Below, in pieces: positions 25,114 through 32,656 of a DNA stretch of 64,000 nucleotides. Position 1 is the first letter of the stretch, and each line of letters starts with the position of its first letter. The translations under genes and the position numbers were made by a program. Source of the DNA: Pseudomonas nitroreducens TX1 (GTDB taxonomy: Bacteria > Pseudomonadota > Gammaproteobacteria > Pseudomonadales > Pseudomonadaceae); assembly GCF_000313755.1 (NCBI RefSeq), contig NZ_AMZB01000108.1, forward strand, positions 1 to 64,000, given 5' to 3'. The notes under the pieces were generated by a model. It was not told the origin of the DNA. It did no database searches and worked only from the letters and a program-made list of their open reading frames with translations.

Positions 25114-25572
25114 ATGCGAGCACAATCCATGCAGGACCGCTCCGGCGAGCACGGTGCCATGACCGTGCGCGAGATCATGAGCCGCGAAGTCAGGACAATT
25201 TCTCCGGACACCACATTACAGGAGGCTGCCGTGTTGATGCGGCAGATCGATGTGGGCGCCTTGCTGGTCAACGAAGGCGACCAGCTCAGCGGCATCGTGA
25301 CCGACCGCGACCTGGTGATACGCGCCCTGGCCGATGGGCTGGATGCGCGGACACCGGTGAGCGAAGTCATGAGCGGCGAGGTCTGCTACTGCTTCGATGA
25401 CGAATCGGTCGACCACGTCGCCAGGAACATGGCGCAGATCGAAAAGCGCCGCCTGGCCGTGGTCAATCGAGAGAAACGCCTGGTAGGCATCGTTTCGCTG
25501 GCCAACGTGGCCAGCTGCAACGCCGACAAGGTCAGTGCCAACCTCCTGCGCGGGGTGGCGCGGGCGCACTGA
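25114..25572 (+). CDS. CBS-domain pair protein
   Basis: The 152-residue product consists of two CBS motifs: MTVREIMSREVRTISPD with GIVTDRDLVIRALADG, then PVSEVMSGEVCYC with RRLAVVNREKRLVGIVSLA. Tandem CBS modules bind adenine nucleotides and act as energy or ionic-strength sensors. This one has no attached effector domain. AGGAGG lies 7 nt before the ATG. Similar stand-alone CBS proteins occur in stress gene clusters of other Pseudomonas. The downstream gap (25573-25683) holds a degenerate REP-like sequence around 25610-25635. Confidence 0.85.
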   Translation: MRAQSMQDRSGEHGAMTVREIMSREVRTISPDTTLQEAAVLMRQIDVGALLVNEGDQLSGIVTDRDLVIRALADGLDARTPVSEVMSGEVCYCFDDESVDHVARNMAQIEKRRLAVVNREKRLVGIVSLANVASCNADKVSANLLRGVARAH

Positions 25573-25683
25573 TGGACGTTGCCCGTCGAGCACTGCCGAG
25601 GTCCGTTCCTGCAGGAGCGGGCCTTGTCGGCGAAATCCAGCCGGCAAGTGTTCAGCGTCTGGCTGCCTGCGCGCTCTTTCGGC

Positions 25684-25944
25684 TCACACGACCCGCTTGC
25701 GCAGCCGGGCGATCAGCTTCTGCCGTTGCTCGGTGTCCGCTTCCCAGACCTTGCCGTCCAGCGCGTGGCAGATCAGCCAGATTTCTTCGTTGTTCAACAT
25801 CACCGCACCGCCGCCGGACTCCGCGCGGCGCTTGCGGTAGGCGGCCTGTTTTTCCGCATTGGTCATCGCGCCTTCCTTGCGCGGCCGGCCCTTGCGTGTG
25901 GCCTCGAAGGCGTCGCGGGTCGCTCTGTCCTTGGCGTCTTTCAC
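25684..25944 (-). CDS. Small basic protein with twin upstream operators, possible DNA-binding repressor
   Basis: The 86-residue product starts at GTG (25944) with GAGGAG six bases upstream. The N-terminal half is basic (RKGRPRKEGAMTNAEKQAAY followed by RKRR), and the GRPRK stretch resembles an AT-hook-like motif. The C-terminal half is helical (NNEEIWLICHALDGKVWEAD). The family is not recognised. Two copies of GGTAACGCGTTRCC lie 19-65 nt upstream of the GTG, which suggests autoregulation (inference). It is divergent from the PfpI gene. Confidence 0.65.
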   Translation of the reverse strand: MKDAKDRATRDAFEATRKGRPRKEGAMTNAEKQAAYRKRRAESGGGAVMLNNEEIWLICHALDGKVWEADTEQRQKLIARLRKRVV

Positions 25945-25962
25945 GTTGAGCTCCTCGGGCTT

Positions 25963-26009
25963 GGTAACGCGTTACGGTTGATTGTGCCTGGAAATGGCAA
26001 CGCGTTACC
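25963..26009. promoter_or_regulatory. Twin palindromic operators GTAACGCGTTAC
   Basis: GTAACGCGTTAC (25964-25975) is a perfect 12-bp palindrome. A second copy, GGCAACGCGTTACC (25996-26009), has core AACGCGTT and 11 of 12 matching positions. The centres are 33 bp apart, about three helical turns, so bound dimers would face the same side. They lie between the divergent genes at 25944 and 26159, immediately upstream of the former. Confidence 0.6.
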
Positions 26010-26158
26010 AATATTTCACCATGGCCCGTGTGATGGGCCGAGTCGCCATTGGGCAACTGATTCGAACTCACACCCGCTTCCTGTTTTCAACACGGTCAGC
26101 GGCGTCTTCGGCGTCGCCCATTCCCTGCGCCAGACTGGCGCGTCAGCGGAGGTACACC

Positions 26159-26719
26159 ATGAGCAGCAACCTGCAAGGCAAGAATGTCCTGATCATCACC
26201 GCCAACTCCGGCATCGAGCGCGACGAACTGCTCAAGCCGATGCAGGCGCTGAAAGAGCAGGGCGCGAGCGTCACCCACGCCAGCGTGAAAGGCGGCGAAG
26301 CGCAGACCTGGGTGAAGGACAGCGAGAAAGACGTGACGGTGAACACCGATACCCAGCTCAAGGGCCTGAAGGCCGGCGACTACGATTTGCTGGTGATACC
26401 CGGCGGCACGGTGAACGCCGACACCCTGCGCCAGGACGCCGATGCACAGCGCCTGGTGAAGGAATTCCGCGATGCTGGCAAGCCGGTCGCGGCCATCTGC
26501 CATGGCCCCTGGCTGCTGATCGATGCCGGCGTCACCGACGGAAAATCGCTGACCTCCTACGCCAGCGTGCGCACCGATCTGGTGAATTCCGGCGCCGATT
26601 GGGTGGACGCCCAGGTGCAGGTCTGCCCGGCCCAGGGCTGGACGTTGATCACCTCGCGCAACCCCGGCGACCTGCCAGCTTTCAATGAAGCCATCGGCAA
26701 GGCTTTGCAGGCGGCCTGA
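26159..26719 (+). CDS. PfpI/DJ-1 family protein (general stress protein 18-like)
   Basis: The 186-residue product has NVLIITANSGIERDELLKPM, YDLLVIPGGTVNADTLRQD and the nucleophile elbow PVAAICHGPWLLIDAG with its Cys and His. This is the DJ-1/PfpI glutamine amidotransferase-like fold. Members act as glyoxalase/deglycase or stress chaperone-proteases; activity cannot be assigned. GGAGG is 6 nt before the ATG. A GAAC-N19-TC candidate promoter starts at 26064. The next gene begins 3 nt after its stop, so the two form an operon. Confidence 0.87.
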   Translation: MSSNLQGKNVLIITANSGIERDELLKPMQALKEQGASVTHASVKGGEAQTWVKDSEKDVTVNTDTQLKGLKAGDYDLLVIPGGTVNADTLRQDADAQRLVKEFRDAGKPVAAICHGPWLLIDAGVTDGKSLTSYASVRTDLVNSGADWVDAQVQVCPAQGWTLITSRNPGDLPAFNEAIGKALQAA

Positions 26720-26722
26720 GGC

Positions 26723-27535
26723 ATGGCCAAGCGAGCTTCGGCGCTGCGTATCGCCACCTTCAACGTCAATGGCATCCAGACGCGCCTGGCCGGGCTGCTC
26801 GCCTGGCTTGAGCGCGAGGCACCGGATGTCGTGTGCCTCCAGGAACTCAAGGCACCCGACAGTCGATTCCCCGTGCAGGCGTTGGAAGCGGCCGGATACG
26901 GGGCGATCTGGCAGGGCCAGACCTCCTGGAACGGCGTAGCCATCCTTGCCCGCGGTGCGCAACCGCTGGAGGTGCGCCGCGGCCTGCCGGGCAACGAGGC
27001 GGACAGCCAAAGCCGCTACCTCGAAGCGGCCGTGCACGGCGTGCTGGTGGGCTGCCTTTATCTACCCAACGGAAACCCGCAGCCGGGCCCGAAGTTCGAC
27101 TACAAGCTGGACTGGTTCGAGCACCTCATCCGCCATGCCGCCGACCTCATGGACAGCGGGCACCCGATAGTGCTCGCCGGGGACTTCAACGTGGTGCCGA
27201 CCGACTTCGACATCTATGACACCCGCTCCTGGAAGAAGGACGCCTTGTTGCAGCCCGAGTCCCGCGAATGCTACGCCCGGCTGCTGCAGCAGGGCTGGAC
27301 GGACGCACTGCGACAGCGCTATCGCGAGGAGCGCATCTACACCTTCTGGGACTACTTCCGTAACCATTGGCAGCGCAACGCCGGGTTGCGCATCGATCAC
27401 CTGCTGCTCAGCCGCAGCCTGGCGGACAGCCTTCTGGATGCGGGAGTGGACACCTGGGTGCGCGGGGAGGAGCACGCCAGCGACCACGCGCCGACCTGGG
27501 TGAGTTTGCGGCGACCCAGTGCCAAGGGCGGATAG
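26723..27535 (+). CDS. Exodeoxyribonuclease III-family nuclease
   Basis: The 270-residue endonuclease/exonuclease/phosphatase fold protein has all ExoIII motifs: IATFNVNGIQTRL (Asn), VVCLQELKAPDSRFP (metal Glu), LAGDFNVVPTDFDIY (Asp-Asn), RNAGLRIDHLLLS (Asp) and ASDHAPTWVSL (catalytic Asp-His). It should act on abasic sites or 3' ends in DNA repair. It begins 3 nt after the PfpI stop. As part of a stress operon it may be a second, inducible xthA-like gene rather than the housekeeping copy (inference). Confidence 0.88.
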   Translation: MAKRASALRIATFNVNGIQTRLAGLLAWLEREAPDVVCLQELKAPDSRFPVQALEAAGYGAIWQGQTSWNGVAILARGAQPLEVRRGLPGNEADSQSRYLEAAVHGVLVGCLYLPNGNPQPGPKFDYKLDWFEHLIRHAADLMDSGHPIVLAGDFNVVPTDFDIYDTRSWKKDALLQPESRECYARLLQQGWTDALRQRYREERIYTFWDYFRNHWQRNAGLRIDHLLLSRSLADSLLDAGVDTWVRGEEHASDHAPTWVSLRRPSAKGG

Positions 27536-27669
27536 GGGCAAACCCTGGGGGCGACGGTTGGAGGGGAGCGGCGTGAGGCGGAGTCAATCGTGGATGAATC
27601 CGCTTCTGCACCGGGCATGCCGACCCGCAGGGCTGCCCTTCGCCCCCGGAGAGTCCGTCTCTGCCGATC

Positions 27670-27924
27670 TCAGTGCGGCGCGCCGATCATCGAGGCGGAG
27701 TCGGTGAGCGCCAGGGCGCGACGCAAGGTCAGCGCCAACGACGCAACCGCCGTCACGCTGGCCCAGTGCTCAGGCTGGATGCGCGCGGCGGCGAGAATGA
27801 TTTCCCCGGTGTCCAGCGCCGCGAGACGCACCGAGAGCGTGGCGTCGCGCTCCAGCGTGCACTCGCAATCCAGATGTGCGAAGCAGGCTTCCAGTACGTC
27901 TTTGGCCAGGATGAATTCCTGCAT
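27670..27924 (-). CDS. DUF1652-like small protein
   Basis: The 84-residue product starts at ATG 27924 with AGGGGG five bases upstream. The pattern LEACFAHLDCECTLERDATL, then SVRLAALDTGEIILAAARI, then a C-terminal helix resembles the Pseudomonas-specific DUF1652 family of unknown function. It is transcribed towards the ExoIII gene (133-nt gap without another gene). A distantly similar protein is at 47762-48013. Confidence 0.65.
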   Translation of the reverse strand: MQEFILAKDVLEACFAHLDCECTLERDATLSVRLAALDTGEIILAAARIQPEHWASVTAVASLALTLRRALALTDSASMIGAPH

Positions 27925-28227
27925 GATTGCCCCCTTGTTGTCGGTGCTTGTCGGGCACGCTTGGGTAAACCATTCAGGGAGCAATCAGCAGGCCAACCCT
28001 GCGCGCCGGCGCAAGCGGCATGGCACCGTGCAGCACGCTCGGAATCTGCAAGGTGGCCCCCCGCACGCATTGCAGTTTGCACAGGCTTGCCGCCTGGCCT
28101 GCCGCTCGTCCAATGACGCTGAACGTGCCGCCGCGTTGCGCTAGATTTTTTCCGCCCGGACAAGGGTCAGCCGCCCCGTCCACCGGGGGCGACACCGCAG
28201 GGAGTGAGCCAGAGGCAAGGCCGGATC

Positions 28228-28476
28228 GTGAGTGAAGACAATTCTCAGCTGATGGAAGCGGCGGTCTCCGCTTTCCTGAGTCTCGTGCCCGCATTGGCCG
28301 AGGAAATCGAGCGCAGCGTGCCCCTCGGCGCCACGGCGGCAGAACACGCTCTTCACCGGCAGCAGAAAGGCTGGGCAGAGCTGTGCCATTCGGCCCAGCG
28401 CACCGGAATCGCCCCACTGGAGTTCGCCCGCCAGGTGATCCGGCTTGGCGAGGAGCAACGACGAATGCGGCATTGA
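28228..28476 (+). CDS. Small hypothetical helical protein
   Basis: The 82-residue product from GTG at 28228 (AAGG 7 nt upstream) is largely helical: LMEAAVSAFLSLVPALAEEI, then GWAELCHSAQRTGIAPLEF and ARQVIRLGEEQRRMRH. An earlier GTG at 28204 in frame is an alternative start. No family is recognised. The 207-nt gap downstream (28477-28683) contains only a degenerate REP-like GCGGACAAC...GGCTCCGCTCC sequence and no visible gene. Confidence 0.5.
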   Translation: MSEDNSQLMEAAVSAFLSLVPALAEEIERSVPLGATAAEHALHRQQKGWAELCHSAQRTGIAPLEFARQVIRLGEEQRRMRH

Positions 28477-28683
28477 TGAGCCCGATGGGTAGGCGTTGCG
28501 GACAACCCTTGCGGAGGCTCCGCTCCTGCCGGCGGAAGGCCATGCCGATGCCCGGCGTCAACTGCAGGAACCACTGTCTTTCTCTGAAAGTTCCGTTCCT
28601 CTGCCTTCGGCGCGCGGCGCGATGTTGAGGCAGGCGGGCCATGCCCGGGAATCGCCGACAGGCGACAGCCGAATGTCACGCCA

Positions 28684-29754
28684 TCAGGCGAAATCCGCCA
28701 GGTATTGCGCCAGCGTGCGCGCGCAGGCAGAAATGCCGTCGGCCAGCACCATCTCGTAGCCGTGGGTGTTCTCCGTTGGGATGCCCAGGCAACCGGTCTG
28801 CGGGGAGATGCCGCTGGCCAGTACGGCACTGGCGTCGGAGGCGAAGTCCAGCAGCAGTGCGTATTGCGGCTGGTAGCCGCTGCGCACCCCGGCGCGATAC
28901 AGCTGCTCGGCCACCGAGCGGGTGTAATAGGCCTTCTGGTCGCCGGTATTGATCACCGGGTCGACGCTCAATTGCGTCGCGTACTCCGGCAGTACCGGGG
29001 CGACCTCGATGGCGAGCGTCACGTCGCCGGGCAGAACCCTGGCGGCATACATGGCGCCGGAATTGGATTCCTCCTCCATGGTGGTGAAGACGAAATACAC
29101 GTCGCAACCCAGCTCATGCCGGCGCGCCGCGAGCAGCGCGGCGCATTCGATGCAGGCGGCCACCGGCGCACGGTCATCGAGGAAGTGCGCGGCGATGGCA
29201 TCGCCGACGCGCCAAGGCTGGCGCCAATGCCGGGACAACACCACCCGTGTCCCCGGCCGCACTCCGGCTTCGCGCAGCTGGTCCTTGCTCAGGCGCGTCA
29301 CCACGTGCACGTCCGCCCATTGCACCGCGCCGCTTTGCACATCCTTGCCCTGGGGCGACTCGCGGGTGACGTGCATCGAACCAAACGACAGCACCCCCGG
29401 CAGCGCGCCAGCCTCTGCGAGAATGTCTACCGGGCAGACGCCGAAGTTGACCGGGTTCGCGCCGCCCAACGCCACCACCCGCAACCCTCCATCCGCCTCG
29501 ACACGCTTGACGATCATGGCAATTTCATCCAGATGCGCCATGACTTTCACCGCCGGGCCATTGTCCGGCGCGCCCTTGATCAGGCCGATGAGGTTGCCGG
29601 CGGGATCGGTCCAGACGCGGTCGCAGGATTTCACCAGCTCTCCATGGCAGACAGCGCGCACCTCGTCTTCCTGCCCGCCAGGGCCGCGGGCGAACAGCAG
29701 CTCATCGAGCAGGCGGTTGCCACTGCCGGGCGGGGTGGGATGAACAGCTTCCAT
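28684..29754 (-). CDS. M42-family aminopeptidase
   Basis: The 356-residue M42 metallopeptidase (glutamyl aminopeptidase/FrvX type) has AHLDEIAMIVKRVEADGG with the first metal His-Asp, HFLDDRAPVAACIE with the bridging Asp, and VFTTMEEESNSGA with the catalytic Glu residues. The C-terminal half carries IPTENTHGYEM. It is predicted to remove N-terminal residues from peptides in the cytoplasm. A close family accompanies the NAGGN osmoprotectant genes in other Pseudomonas, but those genes are absent here. The start at 29754 has AGGAG, and a GAAC-N19-TC candidate lies upstream (29788-29812, minus). Confidence 0.85.
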   Translation of the reverse strand: MEAVHPTPPGSGNRLLDELLFARGPGGQEDEVRAVCHGELVKSCDRVWTDPAGNLIGLIKGAPDNGPAVKVMAHLDEIAMIVKRVEADGGLRVVALGGANPVNFGVCPVDILAEAGALPGVLSFGSMHVTRESPQGKDVQSGAVQWADVHVVTRLSKDQLREAGVRPGTRVVLSRHWRQPWRVGDAIAAHFLDDRAPVAACIECAALLAARRHELGCDVYFVFTTMEEESNSGAMYAARVLPGDVTLAIEVAPVLPEYATQLSVDPVINTGDQKAYYTRSVAEQLYRAGVRSGYQPQYALLLDFASDASAVLASGISPQTGCLGIPTENTHGYEMVLADGISACARTLAQYLADFA

Positions 29755-29910
29755 CGGCGTTACTCCTGTCAGTGATGCTGAGCGGAGGACTCGCCGGGCG
29801 GCGCCGAGGTTCAACCGATCGGCCGGGCGAGCCGACCGAGCTTTTCAGATGGAACCGCTCGGCGGCCACGCCAGTCAGTGCTTGGAGCAGAGCCATGAAT
29901 CGGAGGCGCC

Positions 29911-30150
29911 ATGCAGCAGGAGTCGTTGGCCAAGCGGTACCGCGTCCACTTTGTGAGGAACGGCCAGGCATTCGAATTCCATACCGACGACCCCGTGATG
30001 AGCGAAGCCCGCGCCTGGTTCCACGTGGCCCGCCACTTGCGCATCCCGGTCAACGACCTGCAAGGCTTCCAGCTGCTCTACCACACCATCCGCCGTCACG
30101 TGGAGGCGCATAACGTGCGCGACGTGAGCTTCGAGGAGGCGGCCGGCTGA
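29911..30150 (+). CDS. 79-residue hypothetical protein
   Basis: The product begins MQQESLAKRYRVHFVRNGQA and has a mixed strand-helix pattern (AFEFHTDDPVMSEARAWFHV; LRIPVNDLQGFQLLYHTI). GGAGG lies 4 nt before the ATG. A GAAC-N19-TC candidate (29852-29876) is about 35 nt upstream. It converges with the flavodoxin-like gene, whose stop is 1 nt away. No family is recognised; stress regulation is an inference from the upstream motif. Confidence 0.6.
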   Translation: MQQESLAKRYRVHFVRNGQAFEFHTDDPVMSEARAWFHVARHLRIPVNDLQGFQLLYHTIRRHVEAHNVRDVSFEEAAG

Positions 30151-30151
30151 T

Positions 30152-31225
30152 TCACTTCGGCCGCGGGGCCTGGAGCCGCGCGCCGGGACGGGACAGCCTG
30201 TCCTCGCGCAGATCGCGTACGGCCATGGCCAGCGCGCGGGCGGCATTGCGCACTTCTTCCTGTACCGCCGTATCCGAGTCCAGTTCATCGTGGCTGGTGG
30301 CATACGGGCGATAGTAGCCGACGTAGCGATCCAGGCGCGCGATGGCGCCGGCATCCACCAGGCCCATCCAGTCCAGCCAGTCCGAAAGTGCATGGCGCAC
30401 ACCCTCGATACCGGCCACGTCGCCGTGCACCACCACGCCATAAGCGCGCCCCGCCAGGTGTTTGGGATAGGGCCAGCCGTCCAGTTCGATGCGCTTGGCC
30501 TGGGCCGCATCCTTGCCGTGGGTGCTGGTCGGGTCGGGGTTGCCGCCGTCCGCGCAGACCAGGCGGTCGATCATCAGCTTCAGTGGGCTGGGGGACTGGT
30601 ACCAGTACACCGGTGTAATCAGCAGCACGCCATCGGCCGCGACCCAGCGCGGGTAGATGGCGTTCATCACGTCGCCCACCTGGTCCAGCGAGTGGTTGGG
30701 GTAGCAACTGCACGGCCAGTGGCAGAGCGGCATGGCAGTGGATACGCAGGCCTTGCAGGGAAAGATGCGCTGACCGTATTCGGAGGTGAGCAGGCTGAGG
30801 TCGAGCAGATCCGCCTCGATACCCGCCAGGCGCAGTTCGACCTCCGCCAGGCGCGCCATGCGCCAGCTCTTGGACAGCTCGCCGGGGCAACTGCCGTCAT
30901 TGCGCGCCGAACCGGTGACCACCAGCACGCGCGGCGGCAGGGTGCGCGCCAGGCGTTGCCGCTCGGCGGCATGGATCGCCTGGCGCGCCTCGAGCCAGTC
31001 CAGCGCCAGTTCGTACTCCGGGTCGGCGTAGCCAGGCCCGGCCCTGCGCTTGAGTGGCGCCTTGCGGCTGTCCTGGTAGGCCTCCCAGGCGATGCGTTCG
31101 ATGCGCTGCAGGGCGGCGTCCTCGGCGCGGTAGGCGGGGTCCTTGAAGCGTTCGCGAAAACGCGCGGAGAAGGTCGCGCGGTCGATCTTCTCCGGCGCCT
31201 CGCCGTGGCGCGGGCGGATGTTCAT
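30152..31225 (-). CDS. Flavodoxin-like NAD(P)H:FMN reductase-family protein with N-terminal extension
   Basis: Of the 357 residues, 95-330 form a flavodoxin-like/NADPH-dependent FMN reductase domain: RVLVVTGSARNDGSCPGELS as the FMN phosphate loop, GVLLITPVYWYQSPSPLKLM, and RAYGVVVHGDVAGIE. A Cys-rich insert (FPCKACVSTAMPLCHWPCSC) could hold a metal or redox site. The first 90 residues are a charged extension (YADPEYELALDWLEARQ). AAGGAG precedes the ATG at 31225. A much longer frame continues upstream but enters non-coding DNA. A GAACTC-N16-TC promoter candidate is at 31277-31300. Confidence 0.8.
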   Translation of the reverse strand: MNIRPRHGEAPEKIDRATFSARFRERFKDPAYRAEDAALQRIERIAWEAYQDSRKAPLKRRAGPGYADPEYELALDWLEARQAIHAAERQRLARTLPPRVLVVTGSARNDGSCPGELSKSWRMARLAEVELRLAGIEADLLDLSLLTSEYGQRIFPCKACVSTAMPLCHWPCSCYPNHSLDQVGDVMNAIYPRWVAADGVLLITPVYWYQSPSPLKLMIDRLVCADGGNPDPTSTHGKDAAQAKRIELDGWPYPKHLAGRAYGVVVHGDVAGIEGVRHALSDWLDWMGLVDAGAIARLDRYVGYYRPYATSHDELDSDTAVQEEVRNAARALAMAVRDLREDRLSRPGARLQAPRPK

Positions 31226-31273
31226 CACGTCTCCTTCGGGCAGCGGGATCACTGCCGTAGCGGTCCATGCTGT

Positions 31274-31300
31274 TGCGAAAAGCGCAGCACCGCCGAGTTC
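31274..31300 (-). promoter_or_regulatory. Candidate AlgU/ECF-type promoter for the flavodoxin-like gene
   Basis: On the minus strand, GAACTC (31300 down), a spacer giving GAAC-N18-TC, and TCGCA at 31278-31274. It lies about 50 nt before the ATG at 31225. It is back-to-back with a second motif copy driving the opposite strand. Confidence 0.42.
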
Positions 31301-31348
31301 AAAGATTTGCCCCGGCGGTGACGCACAGGACCTTCGGGCAGGGCGGCT

Positions 31349-31376
31349 GAACCTTGCTGGCCGCCCCCAGTCAGCC
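31349..31376 (+). promoter_or_regulatory. Candidate AlgU/ECF-type promoter for the membrane protein pair
   Basis: GAACCT (31349-31354), 16-nt spacer, TCAGC (31371-31375), about 27 nt before the start codon at 31403. Confidence 0.42.
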
Positions 31377-31402
31377 GAAGACGACGGGTGTCGGAGGACC
31401 TC

Positions 31403-31984
31403 ATGCAAGCCGCGCATTCGACCGGATACCTGATGTATTTCCTGCTGCCGCTCTGGTTGGTTGCAGGCTTTGCCGACTGGCTGTGCCACCGCCGGACGGC
31501 CATTGCCCATACCAGTGGCACCGGCGAATCGGCGCTGCACCTGTTGATGCTGCTGGAGGTTGGCGTGCCGCTGCAGGCTGCCCTGTTCCTGCAGATCAAT
31601 GCCGGGCTGATCCTGCTGATGCTGGCCTGCTTCCTCGCCCATGAACTGACGGCCTTGTGGGATGTGAGCATGGCCGTGCAACGGCGTCGGGTTTCGCCCT
31701 TCGAGCAGCACGTGCACAGCTTCCTGGAGCTGATCCCGTTCATGGCCATCAGCGTCGTGTGCCTGCTGCACTGGGATCAGGCCAGCGCGTTGCTGCCCGG
31801 CAACTGGGAGCGCGCGGAATTCGCCCTGCGCCGCAAGGAACCGGCGCTGCCTGACGTTTACGTGGCCAGCATCATCGTCGCCACCTTGCTGTTCGCGGTC
31901 CTGCCGTACCTGGAGGAACTGCTGCGTTGCCACCGCGCAGCACGGCATCATCAGCCATCGCACCTGGAGGAACATCGACCATGA
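31403..31984 (+). CDS. Hypothetical polytopic membrane protein
   Basis: The 193-residue product has about four to five TM helices (near 10-27, 47-65, 66-82, 107-125 and 154-172). Conserved-looking polar features include ADWLCHRRTAIAHTSGTGES and FEQHVHSFLELIPFM, with several His residues inside or next to helices. Family and function are not recognised. GGAGG lies 5 nt before the ATG; an upstream GTG at 31388 is less likely. It overlaps the next gene by ATGA. Confidence 0.65.
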   Translation: MQAAHSTGYLMYFLLPLWLVAGFADWLCHRRTAIAHTSGTGESALHLLMLLEVGVPLQAALFLQINAGLILLMLACFLAHELTALWDVSMAVQRRRVSPFEQHVHSFLELIPFMAISVVCLLHWDQASALLPGNWERAEFALRRKEPALPDVYVASIIVATLLFAVLPYLEELLRCHRAARHHQPSHLEEHRP

Positions 31985-32319
31985 ACTCGCACCCATCCGA
32001 CACCGGTCGCTTGCAAGGCGCCGAGCGCGCCCTGTCGATCGGCGCCAGCCTGGTCCTGACCGCTGCGGTGTTGCAACGGCGGGTTGCGCTGCCCTGGATA
32101 GCAGCCGGTGTCCTGTTCGGCCTGCGCGGCGCCTACGGGCATTGCCATGCCAAAGCGCTGTTGCGCGAGCCGGGGCGGGAGTTGCACCAGGTCGCCGCAC
32201 GCCTGCACGCCCTGGCCGCGCGAATCGAGCAGATGAGCCAGCGATTCGAGCCTGCCAGGCCCGCCGCGGACAATCCGCTGGCCCCGGAGAGAGATCAACT
32301 CAAACGCTACGAGGAATGA
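31981..32319 (+). CDS. DUF2892-like small membrane protein (copy 1)
   Basis: The 112-residue product has the pattern GAERALSIGASLVLTAAVLQ, a second hydrophobic segment, GVLFGLRGAYGHCHAKALL, and then a charged coiled tail. This resembles the DUF2892/YgaP-type inner-membrane module with its terminal GHC motif. The paralogue at 52562-52876 shows the same order (WERATSIATGLAAIG; AKRGLTGHCAMKAA). It is coupled to the preceding membrane protein by an ATGA overlap. The C-terminal 45 residues are probably cytoplasmic and helical. Confidence 0.65.
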   Translation: MNSHPSDTGRLQGAERALSIGASLVLTAAVLQRRVALPWIAAGVLFGLRGAYGHCHAKALLREPGRELHQVAARLHALAARIEQMSQRFEPARPAADNPLAPERDQLKRYEE

Positions 32320-32372
32320 CGAGCATGCCGGTTACCCGGGCGCGACCGGCGAGTTCGCCCGTCGGCAAGGTC

Positions 32373-32400
32373 GAACTCCCTGTGCGCCGGCGGCTCCACG
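32373..32400 (+). promoter_or_regulatory. Candidate AlgU/ECF-type promoter for the 61-residue protein gene
   Basis: GAACTC (32373-32378), 16-nt spacer, TCCAC (32395-32399), about 29 nt before the ATG at 32429. Confidence 0.42.
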
Positions 32401-32428
32401 CTGATGTAACCATCGCAGGAGATTGCCC

Positions 32429-32614
32429 ATGAACCCGCAGAACGATTCGCCCCGCCAGGGCACCGAGGCCGGCCGCCAGAACATTCCCGGCGAGTTGCAT
32501 CCAGAATGGGAAAAGGACGGCGACCGCGCCGACCAGCCGCCCAGCGAAGAACCCGAGGTCTCTCCCAGTGACCCGGACATCGCCGGGATCGGAGAAGAGA
32601 ACCGTCCCGGCTGA
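32429..32614 (+). CDS. 61-residue acidic, probably disordered protein
   Basis: The product begins MNPQNDSPRQGTEAGRQNIP and is dominated by Pro, Glu, Asp and Gly (PPSEEPEVSPSDPDIAGIGE). There is no hydrophobic segment and no recognised domain, a composition like hydrophilin-type stress proteins (inference). AGGAGA lies 6 nt upstream of the ATG. A GAACTC-N16-TC candidate precedes it and a strong hairpin follows the stop, so it looks like a stand-alone unit. Confidence 0.6.
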   Translation: MNPQNDSPRQGTEAGRQNIPGELHPEWEKDGDRADQPPSEEPEVSPSDPDIAGIGEENRPG

Positions 32615-32627
32615 TGCCCGCGCCACA

Positions 32628-32652
32628 GCCGCCCGGCCTTGCGCCGGGCGGC
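32628..32652. terminator. Bidirectional hairpin between converging genes
   Basis: GCCGCCCGGC and GCCGGGCGGC form a perfect 10-bp stem with loop CTTGC between the stop at 32614 and the stop of the converging alcohol dehydrogenase gene at 32657. No long T-tract is present. Confidence 0.6.
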
Positions 32653-32656
32653 TCGC

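Noticed and set aside
25606-25640. Second REPIN near 25.6 kb
   Set aside because: Only one degenerate arm (GCAGGAGCGGGCCTTGTCGG) is visible; no inverted partner.
30152-32200. 682-codon frame extending upstream of the flavodoxin-like gene
   Set aside because: The extension runs antisense through two real genes; AAGGAG and conserved sequence support the start at 31225.
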